A stretch of 64,000 nucleotides of DNA from Isoperla grammatica (GCA_945910005.1 CAMDTW010000653.1:1-64000); one strand, 5' to 3'. Positions 12,281 to 27,360 are shown, counted from the first letter of the stretch. A program made the numbers and translations. Notes: a model not told the origin generated them from the sequence alone.

Positions 12281-15171
12281 CAAGTTTGGTTGAAACCCTT
12301 AGGAATCCCGGCCGTATGCAAGATTCCTCTTAAAACTAGAAGTTTGTGGTAGATAGACTGAAATCAGCCAATTTCTATTTTTTATGCATATTTTAACCAA
12401 AAACGACGAAAAAACTCAATTTATGCATTTTCATTATACTCTTGAAGAATGCAGCCTATAATTCTTATTTTTCAACGGAGGGTGTAACTTCTATAGAAGT
12501 TATTGAAATTTTACGAAATGGACAAATTGTGCTAATTGGAGCCTGAAACGCTCTAAAACAACGATTTGTCAACTTTGGTTGAAACCCTTAGGAATCCCGG
12601 CCGTATGCAAGATTCCTCTTAAAACTGGAAGTTTGTGGTAGATAGACTGAAATCAGCCAATTTCTATTTTTTATGCATATTTTAACCAAAAACGACGAAA
12701 AAACTCAATTTAGGCATTTTCATTATAGTCTTGAAGAATGCAACCTATAATTCTTATTTTTCGACGGAGGGTGTAACTTCTATAGAAGTTATCGAAATGT
12801 GACGAAATGGACAAATTGTGCTTATTGGAGCCTGAAACGCTCTAAAACAACGATTTGTTAACTTTGGTTGAAACCCTTAGGAATCCCGGCCGTATGCAAG
12901 ATTCCTCTTAAAACTGGAAGTTTGTGGTAGATAGACTGAAATCAGCCAATTTCTATTTTTTTATGCATATTTTAACCAAAAACGACGAAAAAACTCAATT
13001 TATGCATTTTCATTATACTCTTGAAGAATGCAACCTATAATTCTTATTTTTCGACGGATTGTGTAACTTCTATAGAAGTTATCGAAATGTGACGAAATGG
13101 ACAAATTGTGCTTATTGGAGCCTGAAACGCTCTAAAAAAACGATTTGTGCAATTTGGATGAAACCCTTAGGAATCCCAGCCGTATGCAAGATTCCTCTTA
13201 AAACTGGAAGTTTGTGGTAGATAGACTAAAATCAGCCAATTTCTATATTTTATGCATATTTTAACCAAAAACGACGAAAAAACTCAATTTATGCATTTTC
13301 ATTATACTCTTGAAGAATGCAGCCTATAATTCTTATTTTTCAACCTAGGGTGTAACTTCTATAGAAGTTATCGAAATGTGACGAAATGGACAAATTGTGC
13401 TTATTGGAGCCTGAAACGCTCTAAAACAACGATTTGTCAACTTTGGTTGAAACCCTTAGGAATCCCTGCCGTATGCAAGATTCCTCTTAAAACTGGAAGT
13501 TTGTGGTAGATAGACTGAAATCAGGCAATTTCTATTTTTTATGCATATTTTAACCAAAAACGACGAAAAAACTCAATTTATGCATTTTCATTATACTCTT
13601 GAAGAATGCAGCCTATAATTCTTATTTTTCAATGGAGGGTGTAACTTCTATAGAAGTTATCGAAATGTGACGAAATGGACAACTTGTGCTTATTAGAGCC
13701 TAAAACGCTCTAAAACAACGATTTGTCAACTTTGGTTGAAACCCTTAGGAATCCCGGCCGTATGCAAGATTCCTCTTAAAACTGGAAGTTTGTGGTAGAT
13801 CGACTGAAATCAGCCAATTTCTATTTTTTATGCATATTTTAACCAAAAACGACGAAAAAACTCAATTTATGCATTTTCATTATACTCTTGAAGAATGCAA
13901 CCTATAATTCTTATTTTTCGACGGAGGGTGTAACTTCTATAGAAGTTATCGAAATGTGACAAAATGGACAAATTGTGCTTATTGGAGCCTGAAACGCTCT
14001 AAAACAACGATTTGTTAACTTTGGTTGAAACCCTTGGGAATCCCGGCCGTATGCAAGATTCCTCTTAAAACTGGAAGTTTGTGGTAGATAGACTGAAATC
14101 AGCCAATTTCTATTTTTTATGCATATTTTAACCAAAAACGACGAAAAAACTCAATTTATGCATTTTCATTATACTCTTGAAGAATGCAACCTATAATTCT
14201 TATTTTTCGACGGATTGTGTAACTTCTATAGAAGTTATCGAAATGTGACGAAATGGACAAATTGTGCTGTTTGGAGCCTGCAACGCTCTAAAACAACGAT
14301 TTGTGCAATTTGGTTGAAACCCTTAGGAATCCCAGCCGTATGCAAGATTCCTCTTAAAACTGGAAGTTTGTGGTAGATAGACTAAAATCAGCCAATTTCT
14401 ATATTTTATGCATATTTTAACCAAAAACGACGAAAAAACTCAATTTATGCATTTTCATTATACTCTTGAAGAATGCAGCCTATAATTCTTATTTTTCAAC
14501 CTAGGGTGTAACTTCTATAGAAGTTATCGAAATGTGACGAAATGGACAAATTGTGCTTATTGGAGCCTGAAACGCTCTAAAACAACGATTTGTGCAATTT
14601 GGTTGAAACCCTTAGGAATCCCGGCCGTATGCAAGATTCCTCTTAAAACTGGAAGTTTGTGGTAGATAGACTGAAATCAGCCAATTTCTATTTTTTATGC
14701 ATATTTTAACCAAAAACGACGAAAAAACTCAATTTATGCATTTTCATTATACTCTTGAAGAATGCAACCTATAATTCTTATTTTTCGACGGAGGGTGTAA
14801 CTTCTATAGAAGTTATCGAAATGTGACGAAATGGACAAATTGTGCTTATTGGAGCCTGAAACGCTCTAAAACAACGATTTGTCAACTTTGGTTGAAACCC
14901 TTAGGAATCCCGGCCGTATGCAAGATTCCTCTTAAAACTGGAAGTTTGTGGTAGATAGACTAAAATCAGCCAATTTCTATTTTTTATGCATATTTTAACC
15001 AAAAACGACCAAAAAACTCAATTCATGCATTTTCATAATACTCTTTCAGAATGCACACTAACATTATTATTTTTCAACGGTTGGTGTAACTTCTAAAGTA
15101 GTTATCGAAATGTGACGAAATGGACAAATTAAGCTTATTGGAGCCTGAAACGCTCTAAAACAACGATTTGT
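12281..15171. repeat. 10-monomer higher-order repeat, copy 2
   Basis: Tandem copy of the 10-monomer unit. It shares with copy 3 a CCCTTGGGAATCC change (near 14033 and 16923) that copy 1 lacks, so copies 2 and 3 are the closest relatives. Confidence 0.85.
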
Positions 15172-18016
15172 CAAGTTTGGTTGAAACCCTTAGGAATCCC
15201 GGCCGTATGCAAGATTCCTCTTAAAACTAGAAGTTTGTGGTAGATAGACTGAAATCAGCCAATTTAATTTTTTATGCATATTTTAACCAAAAACGACGAA
15301 AAAACTCAATTTATGCATTTTCATTATACTCTTGAAGAATGCAGCCTATAATTCTTATTTTTCAACGGAGGGTGTAACTTCTATAGAAGTTATTGAAATT
15401 TTACGAAATGGACAAATTGTGCTAATTGGAGCCTGAAACGCTCTAAAACAACGATTTGTCAACTTTGGTTGAAACCCTTAGGAATCCCGGCCGTATGCAA
15501 GATTCCTCTTAAAACTGGAAGTTTGTGGTAGATAGACTGAAATCAGCCAATTTCTATTTTTTATGCATATTTTAACCAAAAACGACGAAAAAACTCAATT
15601 TAGGCATTTTCATTATAGTCTTGAAGAATGCAACCTATAATTCTTATTTTTCGACGGAGGGTGTAACTTCTATAGAAGTTATCGAAATGTGACGAAATGG
15701 ACAAATTGTGCTTATTGGAGCCTGAAACGCTCTAAAACAACGATTTGTTAACTTTGGTTGAAACCCTTAGGAATCCCGGCCGTATGCAAGATTCCTCTTA
15801 AAACTGGAAGTTTGTGGTAGATAGACTGAAATCAGCCAATTTCTATTTTTTTATGCATATTTTAACCAAAAACGACGAAAAAACTCAATTTATGCATTTT
15901 CATTATACTCTTGAAGAATGCAACCTATAATTCTTATTTTTCGACGGATTGTGTAACTTCTATAGAAGTTATCGAAATGTGACGAAATGGACAAATTGTG
16001 CTTATTGGAGCCTGAAACGCTCTAAAAAAACGATTTGTGCAATTTGGATGAAACCCTTAGGAATCCCAGCCGTATGCAAGATTCCTCTTAAAACTGGAAG
16101 TTTGTGGTAGATAGACTAAAATCAGCCAATTTCTATATTTTATGCATATTTTAACCAAAAACGACGAAAAAACTCAATTTATGCATTTTCATTATACTCT
16201 TGAAGAATGCAGCCTATAATTCTTATTTTTCAACCTAGGGTGTAACTTCTATAGAAGTTATCGAAATGTGACGAAATGGACAAATTGTGCTTATTGGAGC
16301 CTGAAACGCTCTAAAACAACGATTTGTCAACTTTGGTTGAAACCCTTAGGAATCCCTGCCGTATGCAAGATTCCTCTTAAAACTGGAAGTTTGTGGTAGA
16401 TAGACTGAAATCAGGCAATTTCTATTTTTTATGCATATTTTAACCAAAAACGACGAAAAAACTCAATTTATGCATTTTCATTATACTCTTGAAGAATGCA
16501 GCCTATAATTCTTATTTTTCAATGGAGGGTGTAACTTCTATAGAAGTTATCGAAATGTGACGAAATGGACAACTTGTGCTTATTAGAGCCTAAAACGCTC
16601 TAAAACAACGATTTGTCAACTTTGGTTGAAACCCTTAGGAATCCCGGCCGTATGCAAGATTCCTCTTAAAACTGGAAGTTTGTGGTAGATCGACTGAAAT
16701 CAGCCAATTTCTATTTTTTATGCATATTTTAACCAAAAACGACGAAAAAACTCAATTTATGCATTTTCATTATACTCTTGAAGAATGCAACCTATAATTC
16801 TTATTTTTCGACGGAGGGTGTAACTTCTATAGAAGTTATCGAAATGTGACAAAATGGACAAATTGTGCTTATTGGAGCCTGAAACGCTCTAAAACAACGA
16901 TTTGTTAACTTTGGTTGAAACCCTTGGGAATCCCGGCCGTATGCAAGATTCCTCTTAAAACTGGAAGTTTGTGGTAGATAGACTGAAATCAGCCAATTTC
17001 TATTTTTTATGCATATTTTAACCAAAAACGACGAAAAAACTCAATTTATGCATTTTCATTATACTCTTGAAGAATGCAACCTATAATTCTTATTTTTCGA
17101 CGGATTGTGTAACTTCTATAGAAGTTATCGAAATGTGACGAAATGGACAAATTGTGCTGTTTGGAGCCTGCAACGCTCTAAAACAACGATTTGTGCAATT
17201 TGGTTGAAACCCTTAGGAATCCCAGCCGTATGCAAGATTCCTCTTAAAACTGGAAGTTTGTGGTAGATAGACTAAAATCAGCCAATTTCTATATTTTATG
17301 CATATTTTAACCAAAAACGACGAAAAAACTCAATTTATGCATTTTCATTATACTCTTGAAGAATGCAGCCTATAATTCTTATTTTTCAACCTAGGGTGTA
17401 ACTTCTATAGAAGTTATCGAAATGTGACGAAATGGACAAATTGTGCTTATTGGAGCCTGAAACGCTCTAAAACAACGATTTGTGCAATTTGGTTGAAACC
17501 CTTAGGAATCCCGGCCGTATGCAAGATTCCTCTTAAAACTGGAAGTTTGTGGTAGATAGACTGAAATCAGCCAATTTCTATTTTTTATGCATATTTTAAC
17601 CAAAAACGACGAAAAAACTCAATTTATGCATTTTCATTATACTCTTGAAGAATGCAACCTATAATTCTTATTTTTCGACGGAGGGTGTAACTTCTATAGA
17701 AGTTATCGAAATGTGACGAAATGGACAAATTGTGCTTATTGGAGCCTGAAACGCTCTAAAACAACGATTTGTCAACTTTGGTTGAAACCCTTAGGAATCC
17801 CGGCCGTATGCAAGATTCCTCTTAAAACTGGAAGTTTGTGGTAGATAGACTAAAATCAGCCAATTTCTATTTTTTATGCATATTTTAACCAAAAACGACC
17901 AAAAAACTCAATTCATGCATTTTCATAATACTCTTTCAGAATGCACACTAACATTATTATTTTTCAACGGTTGGTGTAACTTCTAAAGTAGTTATCGAAA
18001 TGTGACGAAATGGACA
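15172..18016. repeat. 10-monomer higher-order repeat, copy 3 (slightly short)
   Basis: Third tandem copy. A 2-bp deletion (AATTTAATTTTTT) near 15265 marks it. It ends where the CTTTCAG-class monomer starting at 17931 continues as ATTGTGCTTATT rather than the ATTAAGCTTATT of copies 1 and 2. This marks the junction to the next block. Confidence 0.8.
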
Positions 18017-21000
18017 AATTGTGCTTATTGGAGCCTGAAACGCTCTAAAACAACGATTTGTGCAATTTGGTTGAAACCCTTAGGAATCCCAGCCGTATGC
18101 AAGATTCCTCTTAAAACTGGAAGTTTGTGGTAGATAGACTGAAATCAGCCAATTTCTATATTTTATGCATATTTAAACCAAAAACGACGAAAAAACTCAA
18201 TTTATGCATTTTCATTATACTCTTGATGAATGCAGCCTATAATTCTTATTTTTCAATGGAGGGTGTAACTTCTATAGAAGTTATCGAAACGTGACGAAAT
18301 GGACAAATTGTGCTTATTAGAGCCTAAAACGCTCTAAAACAACGATTTGTCAACTTTGGTTGAAACCCTTAGGAATCCCGGCCGTATGCAAGATTCCTCT
18401 TAAAACTGGAAGTTTGTGGTAGATCGACTGAAATCAGCCAATTTCTATTTTTTATGCATATTTTAACCAAAAACGACGAAAAAACTCAATTTATGCATTT
18501 TCATTATACTCTTGAAGAATGCAACCTTTAATTCTTATTTTTCGACGGAGGGTGTAACTTCTATAGAAGTTATCGAAATGTGACGAAATGGACAAATTGT
18601 GCTTATTGGAGCCTGAAACGTCTAAAACAACGATTTGTTAACTTTGGTTGAAACCCTTAGGAATCCCGGCCGTATGCAAGATTCCTCTTAAAACTGGAAG
18701 TTTGTGGTAGATAGACTGAAATCAGTCAATTTCTATTTTTTATGCATATTTTAACCAAAAACGACGAAAAAACTCAATTTATGCATTTTCATTATACTCT
18801 TGAAGAATGCAACCTATAATTCTTATTTTTCGACGGAGGGTGTAACTTCTATAGAAGTTATCGAAATGTGACGAAATGGACAAATTGTGCTTATTGGAGC
18901 CTGAAACGCTCTAAAACAACGATTTGTGCAATTTGGTTGAAACCCTTAGGAATCCCAGCCGTATGCAAGATTCCTCTTAAAACTGGAAGTTTGTGGTAGA
19001 TAGACTAAAATCAGCCAATTTCTATATTTTATGCATATTTTAACCAAAACCGACGAAAAAACTCAATTTATGCATTTTCATTATACTCTTGAAGAATGCA
19101 GCCTATAATTCTTATTTTTCAACGGAGGGTGTAACTTCTAAAGAAGTTATCGAAATGTGACGAAATGGACAAATTGTGCTTATTGGAGCCTGAAACGCTC
19201 TAAAACAACGATTTGTCAACTTTGGTTGCAACCCTTAGGAATCCCGGCCGTATGCAAGATTCCTCTTAAAACTAGAAGTTTGTTGTAGATAGACTGAAAT
19301 CAGCCAATTTCTATTTTTTATGCATATTTTAACCAAAAACGACGAAAAAACTCAATTTATGCATTTTCATTATACTCTTGAAGAATGCAACCTATAATTC
19401 TTATTTTTCGACGGAGGGTGTAACTTCTATAGAAGTTATCGAAATGTGACAAAATGGACAAATTGTGCTTATTGGAGCCTGAAACGCTCTAAAACAACGA
19501 TTTGTTAACTTTGGTTGAAACCCTTAGGAATCCCGGCCGTATGCAAGATTCCTCTTAAAACTGGAAGTTTGTGGTAGATAGACTGAAATCAGCCAATTTC
19601 TATTTTTTATGCATATTTTAACCAAAAACGACGAAAAAACTCAATTTATGCATTTTCATTATACTCTTGAAGAATGCAACCTATAATTCTTATTTTTCGA
19701 CGGATTGTGTAACTTCTATAGAAGTTATCGAAATGTGACGAAATGGACAAATTGTGCTTATTGGAGCCTGAAACGCTCTAAAAAAACGATTTGTGCAATT
19801 TGGATGAAACCCTTAGGAATCCCAGCCGTATGCAAGATTCCTCTTAAAACTGGAAGTTTGTGGTAGATAGACTAAAATCAGCCAATTTCTATATTTTATG
19901 CATATTTTAACCAAAAACGACGAAAAAACTCAATTTATGCATTTTCATTATACTCTTGAAGAATGCAGCCTATAATTCTTATTTTTCAACCTAGGGTGTA
20001 ACTTCTATAGAAGTTATCGAAATGTGACGAAATGGACAAATTGTGCTTATTGGAGCCTGAAACGCTCTAAAACAACGATTTGTCAACTTTGGTTGAAACC
20101 CTTAGGAATCCCTGCCGTATGCAAGATTCCTCTTAAAACTGGAAGTTTGTGGTAGATAGACTGAAATCAGGCAATTTCTATTTTTTATGCATATTTTAAC
20201 CAAAAACGACGAAAAAACTCAATTTATGCATTTTCATTATACTCTTGAAGAATGCAACCTATAATTCTTATTTTTCGACGGAGGGTGTAACTTCTATAGA
20301 AGTTATCGAAATGTGACGAAATGGACAAATTGTGCTTATTGGAGCCTGAAACGCTCTAAAACAACGATTTGTGCAATTTGGTTGAAACCCTTAGGAATCC
20401 CAGCCGTATGCAAGATTCCTCTTAAAACTGGAAGTTTGTGGTAGATAGACTAAAATCAGCCAATTTCTATATTTTATGCATATTTTAACCAAAAACGACG
20501 AAAAAACTCAATTTATGCATTTTCATTATACTCTTGAAGAATGCAGCCTATAATTCTTATTTTTCAACGGAGGGTGTAACTGCTATAGAAGTTATTGAAA
20601 TGTGACGAAATGGACAAATTGTGCTAATTGGAGCCTGAAACGCTCTAAAACAACGATTTGTCAACTTTGGTTGAAACCCTTAGGAATCCCGGCCGTATGC
20701 AAGATTCCTCTTAAAACTGGAAGTTTGTGGTAGATAGACTGAAATCAACCAATTTCTATTTTTTATGCATATTTTAACCAAAAACGACGAAAAAACTCAA
20801 TTTATGCATTTTCATTATAGTCTTGAAGAATGCAACCTATAATTCTTATTTTCGACGGAGGGTGTAACTTCTATAGAAGTTATCGAAATGTGACGAAATG
20901 GACAAATTGTGCTTATTGGAGCCTGAAACGCTCTAAAACAACGATTTGTGCAATTTGGTTGAAACCCTTAGGAATCCCAGCCGTATGCAAGATTCCTCTT

Positions 21001-21289
21001 AAAACTGGAAGTTTGTGGTAGATAGACTGAAATCAGCCAATTTCTATATTTTATGCATATTTTAACCAAAAACGACGAAAAAACTCAATTTATGCATTTT
21101 CATTATACTCTTGAAGAATGCAGCCTATAATTCTTATTTTTCAATGGAGGGTGTAACTTCTATAGAAGTTATCGAAATGTGACGAAATGGACAAATTGTG
21201 CTTATTAGAGCCTAAAACGCTCTAAAACAACGATTTGTCAACTTTGGTTGAAACCCTTAGGAATCCCGGCCGTATGCAAGATTCCTCTT
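18017..21289. repeat. Block repeated 21 monomers downstream, copy 1
   Basis: The order of monomer classes and private variants here is repeated at 24086-27360, with an offset of 6068-6070 bp (21 x 289 = 6069). Markers include GAAACGTCTAAAAC (18615 and 24683), GTTGCAACCC, and TAACTGCTATAG near 20578 and 26647. A single-T deletion near 20848 is private to this copy. Confidence 0.8.
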
Positions 21290-24085
21290 AAAACTAGAAG
21301 TTTGTGGTAGATAGACTGAAATCAGCCAATTTCTATTTTTTATGCATATTTTAACCAAAAACGACGAAAAAACTCAATTTATGCATTTTCATTATACTCT
21401 TGAAGAATGCAGCCTATAATTCTTATTTTTCAACGGAGGGTGTAACTTCTATAGAAGTTATTGAAATTTTACGAAATGGACAAATTGTGCTAATTGGAGC
21501 CTGAAACGCTCTAAAACAACGATTTGTCAACTTTGGTTGAAACCCTTAGGAATCCCGGCCGTATGCAAGATTCCTCTTAAAACTGGAAGTTTGTGGTAGA
21601 TAGACTGAAATCAGCCAATTTCTATTTTTTATGCATATTTTAACCAAAAACGACGAAAAAACTCAATTTAGGCATTTTCATTATAGTCTTGAAGAATGCA
21701 ACCTATAATTCTTATTTTTCGACGGAGGGTGTAACTTCTATAGAAGTTATCGAAATGTGACGAAATGGACAAATTGTGCTTATTGGAGCCTGAAACGCTC
21801 TAAAACAACGATTTGTTAACTTTGGTTGAAACCCTTAGGAATCCCGGCCGTATGCAAGATTCCTCTTAAAACTGGAAGTTTGTGGTAGATAGACTGAAAT
21901 CAGCCAATTTCTATTTTTTTATGCATATTTTAACCAAAAACGACGAAAAAACTCAATTTATGCATTTTCATTATACTCTTGAAGAATGCAACCTATAATT
22001 CTTATTTTTCGACGGATTGTGTAACTTCTATAGAAGTTATCGAAATGTGACGAAATGGACAAATTGTGCTTATTGGAGCCTGAAACGCTCTAAAAAAACG
22101 ATTTGTGCAATTTGGATGAAACCCTTAGGAATCCCAGCCGTATGCAAGATTCCTCTTAAAACTGGAAGTTTGTGGTAGATAGACTAAAATCAGCCAATTT
22201 CTATATTTTATGCATATTTTAACCAAAAACGACGAAAAAACTCAATTTATGCATTTTCATTATACTCTTGAAGAATGCAGCCTATAATTCTTATTTTTCA
22301 ACCTAGGGTGTAACTTCTATAGAAGTTATCGAAATGTGACGAAATGGACAAATTGTGCTTATTGGAGCCTGAAACGCTCTAAAACAACGATTTGTCAACT
22401 TTGGTTGAAACCCTTAGGAATCCCTGCCGTATGCAAGATTCCTCTTAAAACTGGAAGTTTGTGGTAGATAGACTGAAATCAGGCAATTTCTATTTTTTAT
22501 GCATATTTTAACCAAAAACGACGAAAAAACTCAATTTATGCATTTTCATTATACTCTTGAAGAATGCAGCCTATAATTCTTATTTTTCAATGGAGGGTGT
22601 AACTTCTATAGAAGTTATCGAAATGTGACGAAATGGACAACTTGTGCTTATTAGAGCCTAAAACGCTCTAAAACAACGATTTGTCAACTTTGGTTGAAAC
22701 CCTTAGGAATCCCGGCCGTATGCAAGATTCCTCTTAAAACTGGAAGTTTGTGGTAGATCGACTGAAATCAGCCAATTTCTATTTTTTATGCATATTTTAA
22801 CCAAAAACGACGAAAAAACTCAATTTATGCATTTTCATTATACTCTTGAAGAATGCAACCTATAATTCTTATTTTTCGACGGAGGGTGTAACTTCTATAG
22901 AAGTTATCGAAATGTGACAAAATGGACAAATTGTGCTTATTGGAGCCTGAAACGCTCTAAAACAACGATTTGTTAACTTTGGTTGAAACCCTTAGGAATC
23001 CCGGCCGTATGCAAGATTCCTCTTAAAACTGGAAGTTTGTGGTAGATAGACTGAAATCAGCCAATTTCTATTTTTTATGCATATTTTAACCAAAAACGAC
23101 GAAAAAACTCAATTTATGCATTTTCATTATACTCTTGAAGAATGCAACCTATAATTCTTATTTTTCGACGGATTGTGTAACTTCTATAGAAGTTATCGAA
23201 ATGTGACGAAATGGACAAATTGTGCTGTTTGGAGCCTGCAACGCTCTAAAACAACGATTTGTGCAATTTGGTTGAAACCCTTAGGAATCCCAGCCGTATG
23301 CAAGATTCCTCTTAAAACTGGAAGTTTGTGGTAGATAGACTAAAATCAGCCAATTTCTATATTTTATGCATATTTTAACCAAAAACGACGAAAAAACTCA
23401 ATTTATGCATTTTCATTATACTCTTGAAGAATGCAGCCTATAATTCTTATTTTTCAACCTAGGGTGTAACTTCTATAGAAGTTATCGAAATGTGACGAAA
23501 TGGACAAATTGTGCTTATTGGAGCCTGAAACGCTCTAAAACAACGATTTGTGCAATTTGGTTGAAACCCTTAGGAATCCCGGCCGTATGCAAGATTCCTC
23601 TTAAAACTGGAAGTTTGTGGTAGATAGACTGAAATCAGCCAATTTCTATTTTTTATGCATATTTTAACCAAAAACGACGAAAAAACTCAATTTATGCATT
23701 TTCATTATACTCTTGAAGAATGCAACCTATAATTCTTATTTTTCGACGGAGGGTGTAACTTCTATAGAAGTTATCGAAATGTGACGAAATGGACAAATTG
23801 TGCTTATTGGAGCCTGAAACGCTCTAAAACAACGATTTGTCAACTTTGGTTGAAACCCTTAGGAATCCCGGCCGTATGCAAGATTCCTCTTAAAACTGGA
23901 AGTTTGTGGTAGATAGACTAAAATCAGCCAATATCTATTTTTTATGCATATTTTAACCAAAAACGACCAAAAAACTCAATTCATGCATTTTCATAATACT
24001 CTTTCAGAATGCACACTAACATTATTATTTTTCAACGGTTGGTGTAACTTCTAAAGTAGTTATCGAAATGTGACGAAATGGACAA
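21290..24085. repeat. 10-monomer higher-order repeat, copy 4 (dispersed)
   Basis: This repeats the class order of the three tandem copies, including GACAACTTGTGC near 22640 and GCTGTTTGG at 23224. It lies between two copies of an unrelated block, so the 10-monomer unit has moved as a block within the array. It starts in a chimeric monomer where AAACTAGAAG replaces AAACTGGAAG. Confidence 0.8.
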
Positions 24086-27000
24086 ATTGTGCTTATTGGA
24101 GCCTGAAACGCTCTAAAACAATGATTTGTGCAATTTGGTTGAAACCCTTAGGAATCCCAGCCGTATGCAAGATTCCTCTTAAAACTGGAAGTTTGTGGTA
24201 GATAGACTGAAATCAGCCAATTTCTATATTTTATGCATATTTAAACCAAAAACGACGAAAAAACTCAATTTATGCATTTTCATTATACTCTTGAAGAATG
24301 CAGCCTATAATTCTTATTTTTCAATGGAGGGTGTAACTTCTATAGAAGTTATCGAAATGTGACGAAATGGACAAATTGTGCTTATTAGAGCCTAAAACGC
24401 TCTAAAACAACGATTTGTCAACTTTGGTTGAAACCCTTAGGAATCCCGGCCGTATGCAAGATTCCTCTTAAAACTGGAAGTTTGTGGTAGATCGACTGAA
24501 ATCAGCCAATTTCTATTTTTTATGCATATTTTAACCAAAAACGACGAAAAAACTCAATTTATGCATTTTCATTATACTCTTGAAGAATGCAACCTTTAAT
24601 TCTTATTTTTCGACGGAGGGTGTAACTTCTATAGAAGTTATCGAAATGTGACGAAATGGACAAATTGTGCTTATTGGAGCCTGAAACGTCTAAAACAACG
24701 ATTTGTTAACTTTGGCTGAAACCCTTAGGAATCCCGGCCGTATGCAAGATTCCTCTTAAAACTGGAAGTTTGTGGTAGATAGACTGAAATCAGTCAATTT
24801 CTATTTTTTATGCATATTTTAACCAAAAACGACGAAAAAACTCAATTTATGCATTTTCATTATACTCTTGAAGAATGCAACCTATAATTCTTATTTTTCG
24901 ACGGAGGGTGTAACTTCTATAGAAGTTATCGAAATGTGACGAAATGGACAAATTGTGCTTATTGGAGCCTGAAACGCTCTAAAACAACGATTTGTGCAAT
25001 TTGGTTGAAACCCTTAGGAATCCCAGCCGTATGCAAGATTCCTCTTAAAACTGGAAGTTTGTGGTAGATAGACTAAAATCAGCCAATTTCTATATTTTAT
25101 GCATATTTTAACCAAAACCGACGAAAAAACTCAATTTATGCATTTTCATTATACTCTTGAAGAATGCAGCCTATAATTCTTATTTTTCAACGGAGGGTGT
25201 AACTTCTAAAGAAGTTATCGAAATGTGACGAAATGGACAAATTGTGCTTATTGGAGCCTGAAACGCTCTAAAACAACGATTTGTCAACTTTGGTTGCAAC
25301 CCTTAGGAATCCCGGCCGTATGCAAGATTCCTCTTAAAACTAGAAGTTTGTTGTAGATAGACTGAAATCAGCCAATTTCTATTTTTTATGCATATTTTAA
25401 CCAAAAACGACGAAAAAACTCAATTTATGCATTTTCATTATACTCTTGAAGAATGCAACCTATAATTCTTATTTTTCGACGGAGGGTGTAACTTCTATAG
25501 AAGTTATCGAAATGTGACAAAATGGACAAATTGTGCTTATTGGAGCCTGAAACGCTCTAAAACAACGATTTGTTAACTTTGGTTGAAACCCTTAGGAATC
25601 CCGGCCGTATGCAAGATTCCTCTTAAAACTGGAAGTTTGTGGTAGATAGACTGAAATCAGCCAATTTCTATTTTTTATGCATATTTTAACCAAAAACGAC
25701 GAAAAAACTCAATTTATGCATTTTCATTATACTCTTGAAGAATGCAACCTATAATTCTTATTTTTCGACGGATTGTGTAACTTCTATAGAAGTTATCGAA
25801 ATGTGACGAAATGGACAAATTGTGCTTATTGGAGCCTGAAACGCTCTAAAAAAACGATTTGTGCAATTTGGATGAAACCCTTAGGAATCCCAGCCGTATG
25901 CAAGATTCCTCTTAAAACTGGAAGTTTGTGGTAGATAGACTAAAATCAGCCAATTTCTATATTTTATGCATATTTTAACCAAAAACGACGAAAAAACTCA
26001 ATTTATGCATTTTCATTATACTCTTGAAGAATGCAGCCTATAATTCTTATTTTTCAACCTAGGGTGTAACTTCTATAGAAGTTATCGAAATGTGACGAAA
26101 TGGACAAATTGTGCTTATTGGAGCCTGAAACGCTCTAAAACAACGATTTGTCAACTTTGGTTGAAACCCTTAGGAATCCCTGCCGTATGCAAGATTCCTC
26201 TTAAAACTGGAAGTTTGTGGTAGATAGACTGAAATCAGGCAATTTCTATTTTTTATGCATATTTTAACCAAAAACGACGAAAAAACTCAATTTATGCATT
26301 TTCATTATACTCTTGAAGAATGCAACCTATAATTCTTATTTTTCGACGGAGGGTGTAACTTCTATAGAAGTTATCGAAATGTGACGAAATGGACAAATTG
26401 TGCTTATTGGAGCCTGAAACGCTCTAAAACAACGATTTGTGCAATTTGGTTGAAACCCTTAGGAATCCCAGCCGTATGCAAGATTCCTCTTAAAACTGGA
26501 AGTTTGTGGTAGATAGACTAAAATCAGCCAATTTCTATATTTTATGCATATTTTAACCAAAAACGACGAAAAAACTCAATTTATGCATTTTCATTATACT
26601 CTTGAAGAATGCAGCCTATAATTCTTATTTTTCAACGGAGGGTGTAACTGCTATAGAAGTTATTGAAATGTGACGAAATGGACAAATTGTGCTAATTGGA
26701 GCCTGAAACGCTCTAAAACAACGATTTGTCAACTTTGGTTGAAACCCTTAGGAATCCCGGCCGTATGCAAGATTCCTCTTAAAACTGGAAGTTTGTGGTA
26801 GATAGACTGAAATCAACCAATTTCTATTTTTTATGCATATTTTAACCAAAAACGACGAAAAAACTCAATTTATGCATTTTCATTATAGTCTTGAAGAATG
26901 CAACCTATAATTCTTATTTTTCGACGGAGGGTGTAACTTCTATAGAAGTTATCGAAATGTGACGAAATGGACAAATTGTGCTTATTGGAGCCTGAAACGC

Positions 27001-27360
27001 TCTAAAACAACGATTTGTGCAATTTGGTTGAAACCCTTAGGAATCCCAGCCGTATGCAAGATTCCTCTTAAAACTGGAAGTTTGTGGTAGATAGACTGAA
27101 ATCAGCCAATTTCTATATTTTATGCATATTTTAACCAAAAACGACGAAAAAACTCAATTTATGCATTTTCATTATACTCTTGAAGAATGCAGCCTATAAT
27201 TCTTATTTTTCAATGGAGGGTGTAACTTCTATAGAAGTTATCGAAATGTGACGAAATGGACAAATTGTGCTTATTAGAGCCTAAAACGCTCTAAAACAAC
27301 GATTTGTCAACTTTGGTTGACACCCTTAGGAATCCCGGCCGTATGCAAGACTCCTCTTAA
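24086..27360. repeat. Block repeated 21 monomers downstream, copy 2
   Basis: Partner of 18017-21289. Private differences include CAATGATTTGTG near 24120, TTTGGCTGAAACC near 24715 and GTTGACACCCTT near 27318. The last monomers (27.4-28.6 kb) revert to the order seen near 8.7-9.8 kb. Confidence 0.8.

Noticed and set aside
13911..14135. Minus-strand 74-codon open frame in a satellite monomer, with relatives at 16801-17025, 30640-30894, 34108-34362, 39341-39529 and 44551-44763
   Set aside because: These frames appear only where a monomer variant removes a stop. The 289-bp period shifts frame every monomer, and almost all other monomers are closed. The protein similarity simply reflects satellite homology.
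20830..21021. Plus-strand 63-codon open frame
   Set aside because: It is created by a one-base T deletion near 20848 in an otherwise ordinary monomer; the homologous monomers are closed.
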